From an uncultured Chthonomonas sp. (GTDB taxonomy: Bacteria; Armatimonadota; Chthonomonadetes; Chthonomonadales; Chthonomonadaceae), in the NCBI GenBank assembly GCA_903859705.1, contig CAIONQ010000098.1, positions 1 through 54,640 of the forward strand: DNA of 54,640 bases, given 5' to 3'. The position numbers and the translations under genes are program-made. The notes below the pieces were generated by a model, which was not told the origin of the DNA, did not search any database, and was given only the letters and a program-made list of their open reading frames with translations. Shown here piece after piece: positions 18,594 through 27,263 of the stretch (its first letter is position 1; each line of letters opens with the position of its first letter).

Positions 18594-18698
18594 ACTCCTC
18601 ATACCGCGCTGATGAATAGCTGGCTCGCTTGTTACCTTCTCAGGGCGGTACGGTCAGCATAGACGCTGCACGCTTACAAACGTGTCTGGAGGACGCAC

Positions 18699-20108
18699 AT
18701 GAAGAGAGCAAAACACATCATGATGGTCATGACTGCCGCCCCGGTTCTCACCGGCGCCGCAGCAATGATGGCTCCGAAGCCTACCATTGGCCAGGCCCAC
18801 AAGGTTCCTAACTTTGTGGAATCTCCCAACGGTCAGGGTATTTCGCGCACACTTACCACAGCCGCATCATTTGATCTGTCCAATCCATTCTTCAAGCCGC
18901 TTGGCACCAATGGCAGAACGTGCGCCACATGCCATCCGGTAAATCAGGGGCTCACCTTCACTCCAGATTATGCGCAGCAGGTGTTCACTTCTACACAGGG
19001 GTTGGATCCGCTGTTTGCCGCAGTGGATGGCGCAAACAATCCGCTGGCAGATATGTCTACTGTAGCAGCACGGGCCACAAACTGCAGCATGCTGCTTACC
19101 AAGGGTTTGATTCGGGTTGGGTTGCCAGTTCCTGCCAATGCCGAGTTCAGCCTGGAAGCAGTAGATGACCCATATGGTTATGCCAGTGCAAAGGATGTCT
19201 CTTGCTTTCGCAGGCCTTTACCCTCCACTAACCTGCGGTTCCTTTCTGCAGTAATGTGGGATGGCCGGGAGCTGTTGAACAATGGCTCGGTTCAGGCAGC
19301 ATTGCGGTCTCAAGCTCGAGATGCCGTGCTCGGGCACGAGCAGGCAGCTACTGCACCAACAGAGGCCCAGATAACTGCAATAGTGAACTTCGAGACGCAT
19401 CTGTATACCACTCAGGTATATGATGTGGATGCCGGTGATCTGGATACAAGAGGCATTGCTGCTGGGCCAGAAACACTGCTAAATGCTGTTTTTGCCCCGG
19501 GATTCAACGATGCATTTGGGCTGGCACGGCCGCTCCAGCGCTTCGATCAAAACGTGTTCAACATCTTTGTACCGTGGATGGGCGCGCGTGCACCAATGGG
19601 ACGCACAGCTCCAAAATTCAACGATCTGCAGGCCGCACAGGCATCGGTAGCACGCGGAGAACGGCTGTTTAATACCCGCCAGTTCACCATTTCTAATGTG
19701 GCTGGCCTTAATGACCTGCTGGGCAAACCAAGAATTGTTGGCACCTGCTCCAGCTGCCATAGCCTGCCGAACGTTGGCAGCAATGCCCTGCCGCTGTTTA
19801 TGAATACTGGTGTTTCAGATGCCAGCCATAGAACGGCAGATATGCCTCTATACACGCTGAAAAACCAGAAGACAGGCGAGGAAGTTCAAACCACCGATCC
19901 TGGAACAGCACTTACTACCGGTAAGTGGGCAGATATCGGCAAGTTCAAAGTTCCGAGCCTCCGGGCCCTGGAAACACAATCGCCATATATGCACAATGGT
20001 TTCTCTGGCGAGTTGCTTGATATTGTAGATTTCTACAACAAACGGTTCAACATTGGTTTGAGTGCACAGGAAGAGGCAGACCTGAAGGCCTTCCTCAAGA
20101 CACTGTAA
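18699..20108 (+). CDS. Di-heme cytochrome c peroxidase-like protein
   Basis: The 469-residue protein is exported (N-terminal hydrophobic stretch MMVMTAAPVLTGAAAMM). Two heme c attachment motifs are present: CATCH at residues 75-79 and CSSCH at 350-354. Between and after them are HLYTTQVYDVDAGDL and FKVPSLRALETQSPYMHNG, where MHNG and the following IVDFYNKRF match the C-terminal heme domain of MauG/cytochrome c peroxidases. The spacing between hemes (about 270) is larger than in classical enzymes. A role in peroxide reduction or periplasmic oxidation is expected. No partner gene is adjacent. Start: ATG with GGAGG upstream. Confidence 0.85.
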   Translation: MKRAKHIMMVMTAAPVLTGAAAMMAPKPTIGQAHKVPNFVESPNGQGISRTLTTAASFDLSNPFFKPLGTNGRTCATCHPVNQGLTFTPDYAQQVFTSTQGLDPLFAAVDGANNPLADMSTVAARATNCSMLLTKGLIRVGLPVPANAEFSLEAVDDPYGYASAKDVSCFRRPLPSTNLRFLSAVMWDGRELLNNGSVQAALRSQARDAVLGHEQAATAPTEAQITAIVNFETHLYTTQVYDVDAGDLDTRGIAAGPETLLNAVFAPGFNDAFGLARPLQRFDQNVFNIFVPWMGARAPMGRTAPKFNDLQAAQASVARGERLFNTRQFTISNVAGLNDLLGKPRIVGTCSSCHSLPNVGSNALPLFMNTGVSDASHRTADMPLYTLKNQKTGEEVQTTDPGTALTTGKWADIGKFKVPSLRALETQSPYMHNGFSGELLDIVDFYNKRFNIGLSAQEEADLKAFLKTL

Positions 20109-20124
20109 GCCAATACTTCCACCA

Positions 20125-20164
20125 GGCTCGGGCCGTGCAGATTCTTACCTGTACGGCCCGAGCC
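20125..20164. terminator. Bidirectional hairpin between convergent genes
   Basis: Perfect 12-bp arms (20125-20136 and 20153-20164) lie between the cytochrome stop and the DinB-like stop. The stem is strong and GC-rich; there is no long T-run on either side. Confidence 0.7.
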
Positions 20165-20168
20165 CATG

Positions 20169-20684
20169 TTATGCTCCTTCAGATTCGGCGGAGTTGCACA
20201 TAAGCTCCCATAGATAATCTGCATAGTCGGTATCTACAGTTTCCCCACCAAGTCTATCTACCAGTTGTGCCACCTGGCCGCGATGGTAACCAGCATGGAA
20301 TGCCAGTTGAACTAACTGAACCTCTATCGGGATTTGAAACTCTTCCCCGTTTTGTTCTATCAGCGAAAATAACCGCGGAAGGTCTGCGTCTGTCAGCGAT
20401 GCCAGGTAGCTTTGCCAGGCGGTATGGAGGGCATCAAAACGTGGCCTGAGCGTATCCAGGCTCTCAACATCGCTCCACCAGGGAACCTCAGTTCTGCCTT
20501 TACCCTGCATAAACCAGAGCCACTTTTCGCGCCCTCGTGCCAGGTGGTCGGCAAGCTTTATGGCTCGCAAATAATCCGGTTCAGTCCTGCGTTCCAATGA
20601 TACAGAATCGATCATTGCAAGCATCTTGTTGTCACAGGTTGTTTCGTATCTATACCAGCTCTGAAATCGCTCAATAATAGCCAC
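20169..20684 (-). CDS. DinB family protein
   Basis: The 171-residue protein fits a four-helix bundle of the DinB/YfiT superfamily. The three metal-binding histidines are placed as expected: one in ADHLARGREKW and two in FHAGYHRGQVAQLV. Family members bind a divalent metal and are usually thiol transferases or stress proteins. It is convergent with the cytochrome gene and divergent from the TlpA fusion. Length and motifs are complete, so it appears intact; the substrate is unknown. Confidence 0.85.
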   Translation of the reverse strand: MAIIERFQSWYRYETTCDNKMLAMIDSVSLERRTEPDYLRAIKLADHLARGREKWLWFMQGKGRTEVPWWSDVESLDTLRPRFDALHTAWQSYLASLTDADLPRLFSLIEQNGEEFQIPIEVQLVQLAFHAGYHRGQVAQLVDRLGGETVDTDYADYLWELMCNSAESEGA

Positions 20685-20788
20685 AGCTGCGCCTCCTTAA
20701 TGGTGTGGTGAACTGTTAAGAACCGCATCACGCGAGATTTGTACGAGTAATGGAGAGATTGCAATGCACATGAAGTATACTGGAACTC

Positions 20789-21973
20789 ATGAAAACACGA
20801 ACATGCCTTGTTAGCTTAGCTGTTGCGCTTTCCTGCGCATACACAGCGCCCGCATTTGCGCAGGCACCCGATCCTGAGGTTCAGGCGATCATCTCGAAAG
20901 TGGCGGGAGCCTATCGGGACCTCAACTCATTCTCAGCAACTCTGGAACTGAACCAGGGTTCTGGCCAGGCGGCCCAGAAAGTCACATCAAAGATTGTGCT
21001 GCAGAAGCCCAATCATGTGGCGGCGACCATCACAGTTTCTGGCAGCACGAAGCATTTTGTTGCCGATGGCACAAACTTTTACCTGGATACTGCGGGAGAC
21101 ACAAAAACTTACACCAAGGGCAAGACTGCAGACTTCACAGCTTCAGTGGATGCGCTTGCTTCCAACCGTGGTTGTGGTGTTGGCCTGCTGCCAATTCTGC
21201 TTACCAGCAAGCAGTCGGAACAGCAAATAATCCCGGGCAAGCCTACTTCGTTGAAGAAGCTGGCAGATGCAACCGTGGATGGCAGTGCCTGCGATGTGGT
21301 TCAGGCAGTGCTTGGCGCCGCCGATAGGCAGATGGATTACACCTTCTCCTTCGGTAAGGCCGATCACTTGCTTCGCAAGCTTTCTATTGGCCCACACAAA
21401 GATGGCGCAGAGCCGGTTGTTGTAGAAACATACTCCGATGTAACCACGTCGCCCACCGTAACCCCGGCAACCTTTAAGTACGTTCCCGCTCCGGGAGCCG
21501 TGGCTGCTGAGCCGCCAAAAGAACCAGCCTACTATGATGAGCGGCTGAAAGCCGGGTTCACCCCGTTCCCACTTAAGGGTAAAGACCTTGCCGGAAACGT
21601 TGCTTCCTACGATAAGTACAAAGGCAAAGTACTGCTTGTTGACTTCTGGGCAACCTGGTGCGGACCGTGTGTTGCTGAACTGCCGAACGTTATAGCAGCT
21701 TATGGCAAGTACCATGCTCAGGGATTTGAAGTTCTGGGTATCTCTTTGGATCAGAAGGATGCTCGCCCGAAACTCGAGGCGTTCATCAAAGAGCACAAAA
21801 TGCCGTGGCCACAGGTATACGATGGTGGCTATTGGCAGTCTGCTAACGCAGTAGCTTACGGCGTACGCGCCATTCCGTTCACCTTGCTCATCGGTAAGGA
21901 CGGCAAGATTGCGGCCGTAGGTGCACGTGGCCCGGCCCTGGCACCCGCTATTGAAGCAGCCCTCAAGAAGTAA
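20789..21973 (+). CDS. LolA-like domain fused to TlpA-type thioredoxin
   Basis: The 394-residue exported protein has a signal peptide (LVSLAVALSCAYTAPAFAQ). Residues about 30-235 resemble the LolA/DUF2092 half-barrel that carries lipid or lipoprotein (FSATLELNQG, VLQKPNHVAATI, MDYTFSFGKADHLLRKL). Residues about 255-394 are a TlpA/ResA thioredoxin domain with W290-C291-G-P-C294, the cis-proline loop (VRAIPFTLLIG) and the usual extra central insert. It probably transfers electrons to periplasmic or outer-surface thiols, with the first domain binding a hydrophobic partner. A paralogous thioredoxin half lies at the right end of the window. Confidence 0.85.
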   Translation: MKTRTCLVSLAVALSCAYTAPAFAQAPDPEVQAIISKVAGAYRDLNSFSATLELNQGSGQAAQKVTSKIVLQKPNHVAATITVSGSTKHFVADGTNFYLDTAGDTKTYTKGKTADFTASVDALASNRGCGVGLLPILLTSKQSEQQIIPGKPTSLKKLADATVDGSACDVVQAVLGAADRQMDYTFSFGKADHLLRKLSIGPHKDGAEPVVVETYSDVTTSPTVTPATFKYVPAPGAVAAEPPKEPAYYDERLKAGFTPFPLKGKDLAGNVASYDKYKGKVLLVDFWATWCGPCVAELPNVIAAYGKYHAQGFEVLGISLDQKDARPKLEAFIKEHKMPWPQVYDGGYWQSANAVAYGVRAIPFTLLIGKDGKIAAVGARGPALAPAIEAALKK

Positions 21974-22009
21974 GTAATTGTGCGCTCCGTTAATCGGAGA
22001 ACAGCTCAA

Positions 22010-22048
22010 CAAAAGGCGAAGCCGAATCATCGGCTTCGCCTTTTGTGC
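22010..22048 (+). terminator. Rho-independent terminator after the TlpA fusion
   Basis: Perfect 16-bp arms (22010-22025 and 22030-22045), a 4-base loop, and TTTTG forming the end of the right arm. Confidence 0.92.
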
Positions 22049-22165
22049 TTTATGGCATTGCTACCAAAGCATCCATGAGGGGTAACCTCCAACCAACAGT
22101 TGCGTCTAATACCCACCACCATACACCTGCGTGCGCACATTGTTTTTGAAAATATCAACCCACCC

Positions 22166-22210
22166 TTGACATTAGAGGCAATGGGTGTTAATGTATTAAC
22201 ATACTGTTAA
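22166..22210 (+). promoter_or_regulatory. Promoter with BlaI-type palindromic operator
   Basis: TTGACA at 22166-22171 is a consensus -35. Seventeen bases on is a TAATGT -10, which falls inside a perfect palindrome, TGTTAAT-GT-ATTAACA (22186-22201). A third TGTTAA half-site is at 22205-22210. A palindrome over the -10 just before a BlaI-type repressor fits autoregulation. The half-site differs from the TACA/TGTA core of classical Bla/Mec operators. Confidence 0.7.
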
Positions 22211-22221
22211 AGGATTAGCAC

Positions 22222-22611
22222 ATGATGGGTTATTCGGAAAAACTTGGCCGTAGAGAACGGCAGATACTTGAGGCGGTTTATCGGTTGGAAGCTGCCTCTG
22301 TAAGCGATGTGCTTGCCGAGTTACCAGACCCGCCTGGTTACACTGCGGTTCGCACGTTCTTGCGAATTCTTGAAGAAAAAGGGCATCTCACCCACACACA
22401 GGATGGTGCCCGTTACATCTATCACCCCACAAAACCCCGCCCGCCCGTTGCCCGGGAGGCACTGTTCAAACTGATGGAAACCTTTTTTGGTGGCCAGCCA
22501 GAACAGATTGTTAACACTCTCCTCAACGATGAGGAGCGCAAGCTTAGCCGCGAAGACCTTGATCGCCTTTCAGAAATGATTTCAGAGGCGCGTGAGAGAG
22601 GAAGTGAGTGA
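22222..22611 (+). CDS. BlaI/MecI-family transcriptional repressor
   Basis: The 129-residue protein has a winged helix with GRRERQILEAVYRL, then VSDVLAELPDPPGYTAVRTF, the DNA-recognition region, and LEEKGHLTHTQDGARYIYHP, the wing. The C-terminal helices (EALFKLMETFFGG, LDRLSEMI) form the dimerisation tail that BlaR1-type proteases cleave. Start: ATG 22222 with AGGA 7 bases upstream. It is coupled to the M56 peptidase gene by a one-base stop/start overlap. It probably binds the palindrome just upstream. Confidence 0.92.
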   Translation: MMGYSEKLGRRERQILEAVYRLEAASVSDVLAELPDPPGYTAVRTFLRILEEKGHLTHTQDGARYIYHPTKPRPPVAREALFKLMETFFGGQPEQIVNTLLNDEERKLSREDLDRLSEMISEARERGSE

Positions 22612-25370
22612 TGCTGATGTTCACAGGTGAACTGATTGCTCGTGGTGCACTTCTGTGTGTAATCACTGCCTTCACACTATTGATGCTTCGCCGCGTTGCG
22701 GCGGCATACAGGCACCTGATATGCGTTGTGGGCCTGGCGGCAATCCTATTGTTGCCTGTAGCTCAGCGTGCAATCCCTCCTCTCGCTTTGCTATCAGCTA
22801 ATTCGACAGGTGCGGTAACCTCAACTGCACCGGCAGAAGCGGTTCCGTCAGTTCGTATAGCGGCATCCAAATCTGCAGATCCTTCGGTATCTTCAACAAG
22901 GGATCATGGAATAAAAGATGTACTGTTTCCCGCACGTGAGCCCGGTAAACTAAGTGCTATCAAAATTCAACCGCCTACCAGAGCAAATTCTCACCTCCCG
23001 GCAATATTGATTCTCTGGGCCGTTGGATCGGTGGTGCTCTGCATCAGGCTGTTAGTAGCCATTATTCGCCTACAGCGCATTGGTAGGGGATCACGCCTTG
23101 CGAACGTTGGCGGGATACCTGTATTTGCTTCTGATACGGCTGAAACCCCACTAACATGGGGCTTGCGCAAGCCCATCATCGTGTTGCCTGCTGCCCTGCT
23201 CTCTGGCAACAACGTTGTGGCGGAGTGCGCTGTATTGCATGAACAGGCACACATACTCCGTAGAGACTGGGCCTGGAACCTGTTTGCCGAATTGGTATGT
23301 GCGCTTTGCTGGTTTCAGCCCGGTGTATGGTGGCTCCGCAGTAAGATGCGGATGGAAGCAGAGCTAGCATGCGATGATGCAGTATTGCTTACCGGCATAT
23401 CCGGCCCAGATTATGCCGATCACCTGGTGCAAATACTGCGTGCGGTAAACAAATGCGATCCAGCACCGGCAATGGCTCTGCACGGCACTCTTTCAAACCG
23501 AATGAACCACATTCTGAGCAATGCTCCGCGTCGCAAAACCCATGCAGGGGGGATGCTTGCATTTGCAATTTGCACAACCTGCTTGCTTTTATCCACGGCT
23601 CTTCGGCTTTCTGCAAGGCCAGTAAATCCGGGCAAATCCGCGATCTCAGATCCTGCCGTGCCCGATTTTATGCCCGCAGCGGAATCTCCCGGCATCAACC
23701 ATAGAGAAGTACACGCTATATCAGGCCTCCGGGCTGGCGGAGCATCACCATTTCAAGATGACCCTTTATCGGAGCGTGCTCTGCCTGGCAAGGTAGATTG
23801 GTGCGAACCAATGGACGGTTTGCAGGCAGGAATCATGTTTGCCCAATCTGCTGCATCAGGCCCCAGAACGCTGCCAGTGAACAGTGCCATTGAGTTTTCG
23901 GTATTAATTCGCAACACTTCAACCCGAGTTCAGATGTTTGAAGCCCAATGCTGGAACGCCGATGGGTTGGATATTCCCTATCTTATTCCTGGTTCGCAAT
24001 TGAATAACGCTTTTACCGCACCGGATGGTTTGAAGCCGTACCGTGCTGACTCCTGGCCATATTCGGCGCTTGGCCTGATCCCATCCTACAGCCTGAAGCT
24101 AAACCCAGGCGAAACAGTTGTTATACCTGGTTCATTTGGCCTATATGTAGGAGCCGCTAAGCAGAACAAATATCCTCAGATTTCAAAGGCGTCCGCAGGC
24201 GTTTACTGGGTTGTACAGCCGGTACGAATTCAGAAAATGAGCCGGGAAGATTATGTCAAATTAGCTTCCAGCAGCCCCATCGCTGTTACTATTTTTAACA
24301 GTAACGGCAAGTCTACTCCCGGGGTTGCCAGGTGTTTACCGGCAACTTCGGCGGGCAAACCGGTATATGTTAAGTCCAGCGTGACAGTGCTGAGCGAAGC
24401 TGGCTCCCCCTCGTCGCCTGCCGGTGAGGTGCTATGGGGCAAACCAGATAAAGGTCTGCAATGCGGCATGCGTGTGCTAACCAACGGCACCAATTTCAAA
24501 ACCGGGGATACTGTGAAAGCCGAAGTGCTATGGAGAAATGTAACCACACATGCTATTCATACGCCACGGCCAACAAAATTGGACCTCCAGTCATTTATCA
24601 TGGATAGAGATGGCAACTATCTGCCTGTTGACCAAGGACCGCGCGTGCTGATCCTACCATCCTGGGTGAATGTTAAATCGGGTGAAATTGTTACCCTTGG
24701 CACCTTCGAGGTTGTTCTTGCCCCGCGCACCTCTGGTGGAGCAGATAAAAGTTACAACACCGGTTATATCATGCTTCAACCCGGAAGATACCGCCTGTTA
24801 GCTTCTGGAGGAGTGAGTGCGATAGGAGGCGGAAGCCCATTAAGCGGTGGATTTGGGTTTACTTTTTACTCAGAAACAGACTATGGGAAACCGGGAGATC
24901 GCCCAATTGCCTGGGGCCAACAGAAGAACGGAATCCGGCTGGGGCTTCGTACGCCTGCCGATGGCAACGTTTTTGCTTCCTTCACGCAAATTCGTTTCGA
25001 TGTATTCGTTAACAATCAAACCACACATGCGCAGCAAATTCACTGGCTCCAACCGAGCCGCATGGAGTACTTAAGCCCCGATCTGTTTACGGCCAAAGGA
25101 GATCCAATCCGCTTCGAGCACTTGATAGCGGGGCCCTATATCGAACAAACGATTAATCTGGAGGCCGGGCAAACTGCCTTGCTCGGCGCAATTCGCTTGC
25201 CCGATAGGGTTGCAGAAACGTTCGATGCACTACCACGCGGGCCGTATAGTACGGGGAGTGCACCTCCAACGGTAAACTATCGTGCGGTGTTCAATATGGA
25301 GTTTAGGGTTGGCCCCAGCCAGGCATCAACACTAAAAAGTGAGCTGAAGTTTGGGTTTCTAAGGAAGTAG
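22611..25370 (+). CDS. BlaR1-type M56 metallopeptidase with large C-terminal three-repeat region
   Basis: Start: ATG at 22611 in the TGATG overlap (a GTG at 22608 is also possible); 919 residues. The N-terminal third has several membrane helices and the M56 zinc-peptidase site H210-E-Q-A-H214 (VLHEQAH), followed by LACDDAVLL, the third-ligand region. This is the part that cleaves BlaI-type repressors. Instead of a penicillin-binding sensor, the rest (about residues 395-919) is an extracytoplasmic region with three related segments, beginning near DGLQAG, KGLQCG and NGIRLG and spaced about 160-210 apart. Each is a beta-sandwich-like unit with an N-x-[TS] strand. The signal sensed is therefore probably not a beta-lactam. 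Confidence 0.88.
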   Translation: MLMFTGELIARGALLCVITAFTLLMLRRVAAAYRHLICVVGLAAILLLPVAQRAIPPLALLSANSTGAVTSTAPAEAVPSVRIAASKSADPSVSSTRDHGIKDVLFPAREPGKLSAIKIQPPTRANSHLPAILILWAVGSVVLCIRLLVAIIRLQRIGRGSRLANVGGIPVFASDTAETPLTWGLRKPIIVLPAALLSGNNVVAECAVLHEQAHILRRDWAWNLFAELVCALCWFQPGVWWLRSKMRMEAELACDDAVLLTGISGPDYADHLVQILRAVNKCDPAPAMALHGTLSNRMNHILSNAPRRKTHAGGMLAFAICTTCLLLSTALRLSARPVNPGKSAISDPAVPDFMPAAESPGINHREVHAISGLRAGGASPFQDDPLSERALPGKVDWCEPMDGLQAGIMFAQSAASGPRTLPVNSAIEFSVLIRNTSTRVQMFEAQCWNADGLDIPYLIPGSQLNNAFTAPDGLKPYRADSWPYSALGLIPSYSLKLNPGETVVIPGSFGLYVGAAKQNKYPQISKASAGVYWVVQPVRIQKMSREDYVKLASSSPIAVTIFNSNGKSTPGVARCLPATSAGKPVYVKSSVTVLSEAGSPSSPAGEVLWGKPDKGLQCGMRVLTNGTNFKTGDTVKAEVLWRNVTTHAIHTPRPTKLDLQSFIMDRDGNYLPVDQGPRVLILPSWVNVKSGEIVTLGTFEVVLAPRTSGGADKSYNTGYIMLQPGRYRLLASGGVSAIGGGSPLSGGFGFTFYSETDYGKPGDRPIAWGQQKNGIRLGLRTPADGNVFASFTQIRFDVFVNNQTTHAQQIHWLQPSRMEYLSPDLFTAKGDPIRFEHLIAGPYIEQTINLEAGQTALLGAIRLPDRVAETFDALPRGPYSTGSAPPTVNYRAVFNMEFRVGPSQASTLKSELKFGFLRK

Positions 25371-25379
25371 CAACTGGCC

Positions 25380-26117
25380 TCATCTGGGATCGAATGCCGG
25401 GAATCCTTCCCAGATGATGTTGTCTGCATACAACGCTACTGCTTCTGCAGCATCTTGTGAGGTAATTGTCCATGCGAGCACGGGAGTGCCAGCATCTCGC
25501 TTTGCACTAACTTCCACATTCGGCAGCGCGTTGAATTGATATCCAATAAAATCTGGAAGTGCCTCTTCAAAACCTGGAAGGCCGTGTTCCCCGCCCGAGA
25601 GTTGCCCCCGGCATATTGTGGGTTGATTTTGTCGGAACCAGGCGATCGTTGGTTGGTTGAATGATTGGATGGCAAACTCGCCGCTGTAGCCTGCCAACTC
25701 TACACACACTGCCTGCTCTAATGGCCCCGGCGCAGAACTGGTTTTCAGCTCAATCAGCAGCGGCACTTTGCCACAAACAAGTTCCAGAGTTTGCCGAAGC
25801 GTGGGTATGCAAAAGGCTGTACCCAGCACGCGCAAGTTCGCCAGGCCCTTCAAATTGAGGTCTACTAGCTTACCAGGAGTGCCAGTCATGCGGTCCAATG
25901 TGGAATCGTGAAATACGGCGACTGTGCCATCACAAAGCAACTGCACATCCAGTTCTATCGGGAACCCAAGGTTAACTGCCCTTTCAAATGCGGGCAGCGA
26001 GTTCTCAGGCGCATCGGGGCCGCAGTGCAGTCCGCGATGTGCAATCGGTACAGAAAGCAGCCCTGAAGGAATCCGTCCAGAATATCCAGTTAGCTCACCC
26101 CATTCGCCAGCTTGCAT
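25380..26117 (-). CDS. Glycerophosphodiester phosphodiesterase
   Basis: The 245-residue GDPD-family TIM barrel has the complete catalytic set: H27-R28 in AHRG, E38-N39 in PENS, E55 and D57 in ELDV, and H70-D71 in FHDS, followed by LDRMTG. LIELKTS supplies the later metal ligand. It hydrolyses glycerophosphodiesters to sn-glycerol 3-phosphate and an alcohol. There is no signal peptide, so it is cytoplasmic. Its stop is 9 bases from that of BlaR1 (convergent). Confidence 0.92.
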   Translation of the reverse strand: MQAGEWGELTGYSGRIPSGLLSVPIAHRGLHCGPDAPENSLPAFERAVNLGFPIELDVQLLCDGTVAVFHDSTLDRMTGTPGKLVDLNLKGLANLRVLGTAFCIPTLRQTLELVCGKVPLLIELKTSSAPGPLEQAVCVELAGYSGEFAIQSFNQPTIAWFRQNQPTICRGQLSGGEHGLPGFEEALPDFIGYQFNALPNVEVSAKRDAGTPVLAWTITSQDAAEAVALYADNIIWEGFPAFDPR

Positions 26118-26263
26118 GTGATCTCCAGATTACTGTACAACAAAGCTATCTTGCGTGCTTTATTCATATTATCGGGGTATACAGTTACTTCCTTTTCCAG
26201 AAGCAATGGATAAGGTGAGTAATAAGAATATGTGCAGCCTGTAGCTCCCTCTCCTCTCAGCCA

Positions 26264-27214
26264 ATGAATACAAAACATAACGTGCCCTGCGGCCAATGGC
26301 CGATCATTCTTATGTGCTTCCTGCTTACTATGGTTTCACCCACTGCGCTTGGGCAGGCAAAGCCCACTTCGAGCCACCCGGGCAAGCGGCTTTCCAGCGC
26401 TGAGATTGATGCCCTCTGGGATTTTGATGATCCCGCCAAGAGCAACGCAAGGTTTGTTGAGGCACTGATCTCTAATTCGGCCAATGCAGATGAGATCCAT
26501 ACCCAAATTGCACGAGCGCTCGGCTTGCAGGATAGGTTTGCGGAGGCACATGCTGAGATTGCAAAGGTTTCGCGGCATCCGGGTGATCTTGTATTGGTTC
26601 GAGTAGAACTCGAGGCTGGGCGTATTGAGAACAGCTCGGGAAACAAGGCAGCGGCAGAGCCGCACTTTTTGAAAGCCTTCGGCCTGGCCACAAAGCGAAA
26701 ACTCGATTTTTATGCCATCGATGCCGCCCATATGATGGGAATTGTAACCTCTGGCCAGATTTCTCTGGAATGGAACGAGAGAGCAATAGGAATGGCAGAG
26801 AAGACGCGAGACAAGCGGGCACAGGGTTGGAAGGGCAGCCTGTTAAACAACACGGGTTGGACCTACCATGATATGGGGCGTTTTGAAAAGGCTCTTGATC
26901 TATTCAATCGTGCTCTCACCTATTTCGAAACGCAAGGAAAAGAGCCGGGCATAAGAATTGCTAAATGGACCGTTGGCCGGTGCCTCAGGTCGTTAAAACG
27001 TTACGATGAAGCGCTGGCCATCATGCGCAAGTTGGAGGGTGGAGCAGAGGATGGGTCGATATCAGAGGAGCTCGGCGAGCTGACGCTTGCAACTGGCCAT
27101 CCGGCAGAATCTAAGCCCTATTTCAGGCGCGCGTATGAGAAATTAAGCGCAGACCCATGGGAGAAGGCGAATGAAGCACCGCGGCTGGAGCACCTGAAGA
27201 AATTGGGAGATTAG
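26264..27214 (+). CDS. Secreted tetratricopeptide-repeat protein
   Basis: The 316-residue protein has a signal-type hydrophobic stretch (WPIILMCFLLTMVSPTALGQ). It then has about five helix-turn-helix units with TPR spacing, the clearest being NNTGWTYHDMGRFEKALDLF and LRSLKRYDEALAIM. TPR proteins are protein-protein interaction scaffolds. It is single, between a minus-strand phosphodiesterase and a convergent ankyrin-type gene. No enzymatic domain is seen. Confidence 0.75.
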   Translation: MNTKHNVPCGQWPIILMCFLLTMVSPTALGQAKPTSSHPGKRLSSAEIDALWDFDDPAKSNARFVEALISNSANADEIHTQIARALGLQDRFAEAHAEIAKVSRHPGDLVLVRVELEAGRIENSSGNKAAAEPHFLKAFGLATKRKLDFYAIDAAHMMGIVTSGQISLEWNERAIGMAEKTRDKRAQGWKGSLLNNTGWTYHDMGRFEKALDLFNRALTYFETQGKEPGIRIAKWTVGRCLRSLKRYDEALAIMRKLEGGAEDGSISEELGELTLATGHPAESKPYFRRAYEKLSADPWEKANEAPRLEHLKKLGD

Positions 27215-27250
27215 TAGGCCCGGTGGTGCGGGCCCACTAATCTTGTTTTC
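27210..27250. terminator. Bidirectional terminator between convergent genes
   Basis: ATTAGT-GGCCCG pairs with CGGGCC-ACTAAT (27210-27222 with 27229-27241), followed by CTTGTTTT. The stop codon of the TPR gene lies inside the left arm. Confidence 0.85.
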
Positions 27251-27263
27251 GCAACTACCCTGA

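Noticed and set aside
22222-25370. Beta-lactam resistance operon (blaI/blaR1)
   Set aside because: No beta-lactamase gene and no penicillin-binding sensor domain; only the repressor and protease parts match.
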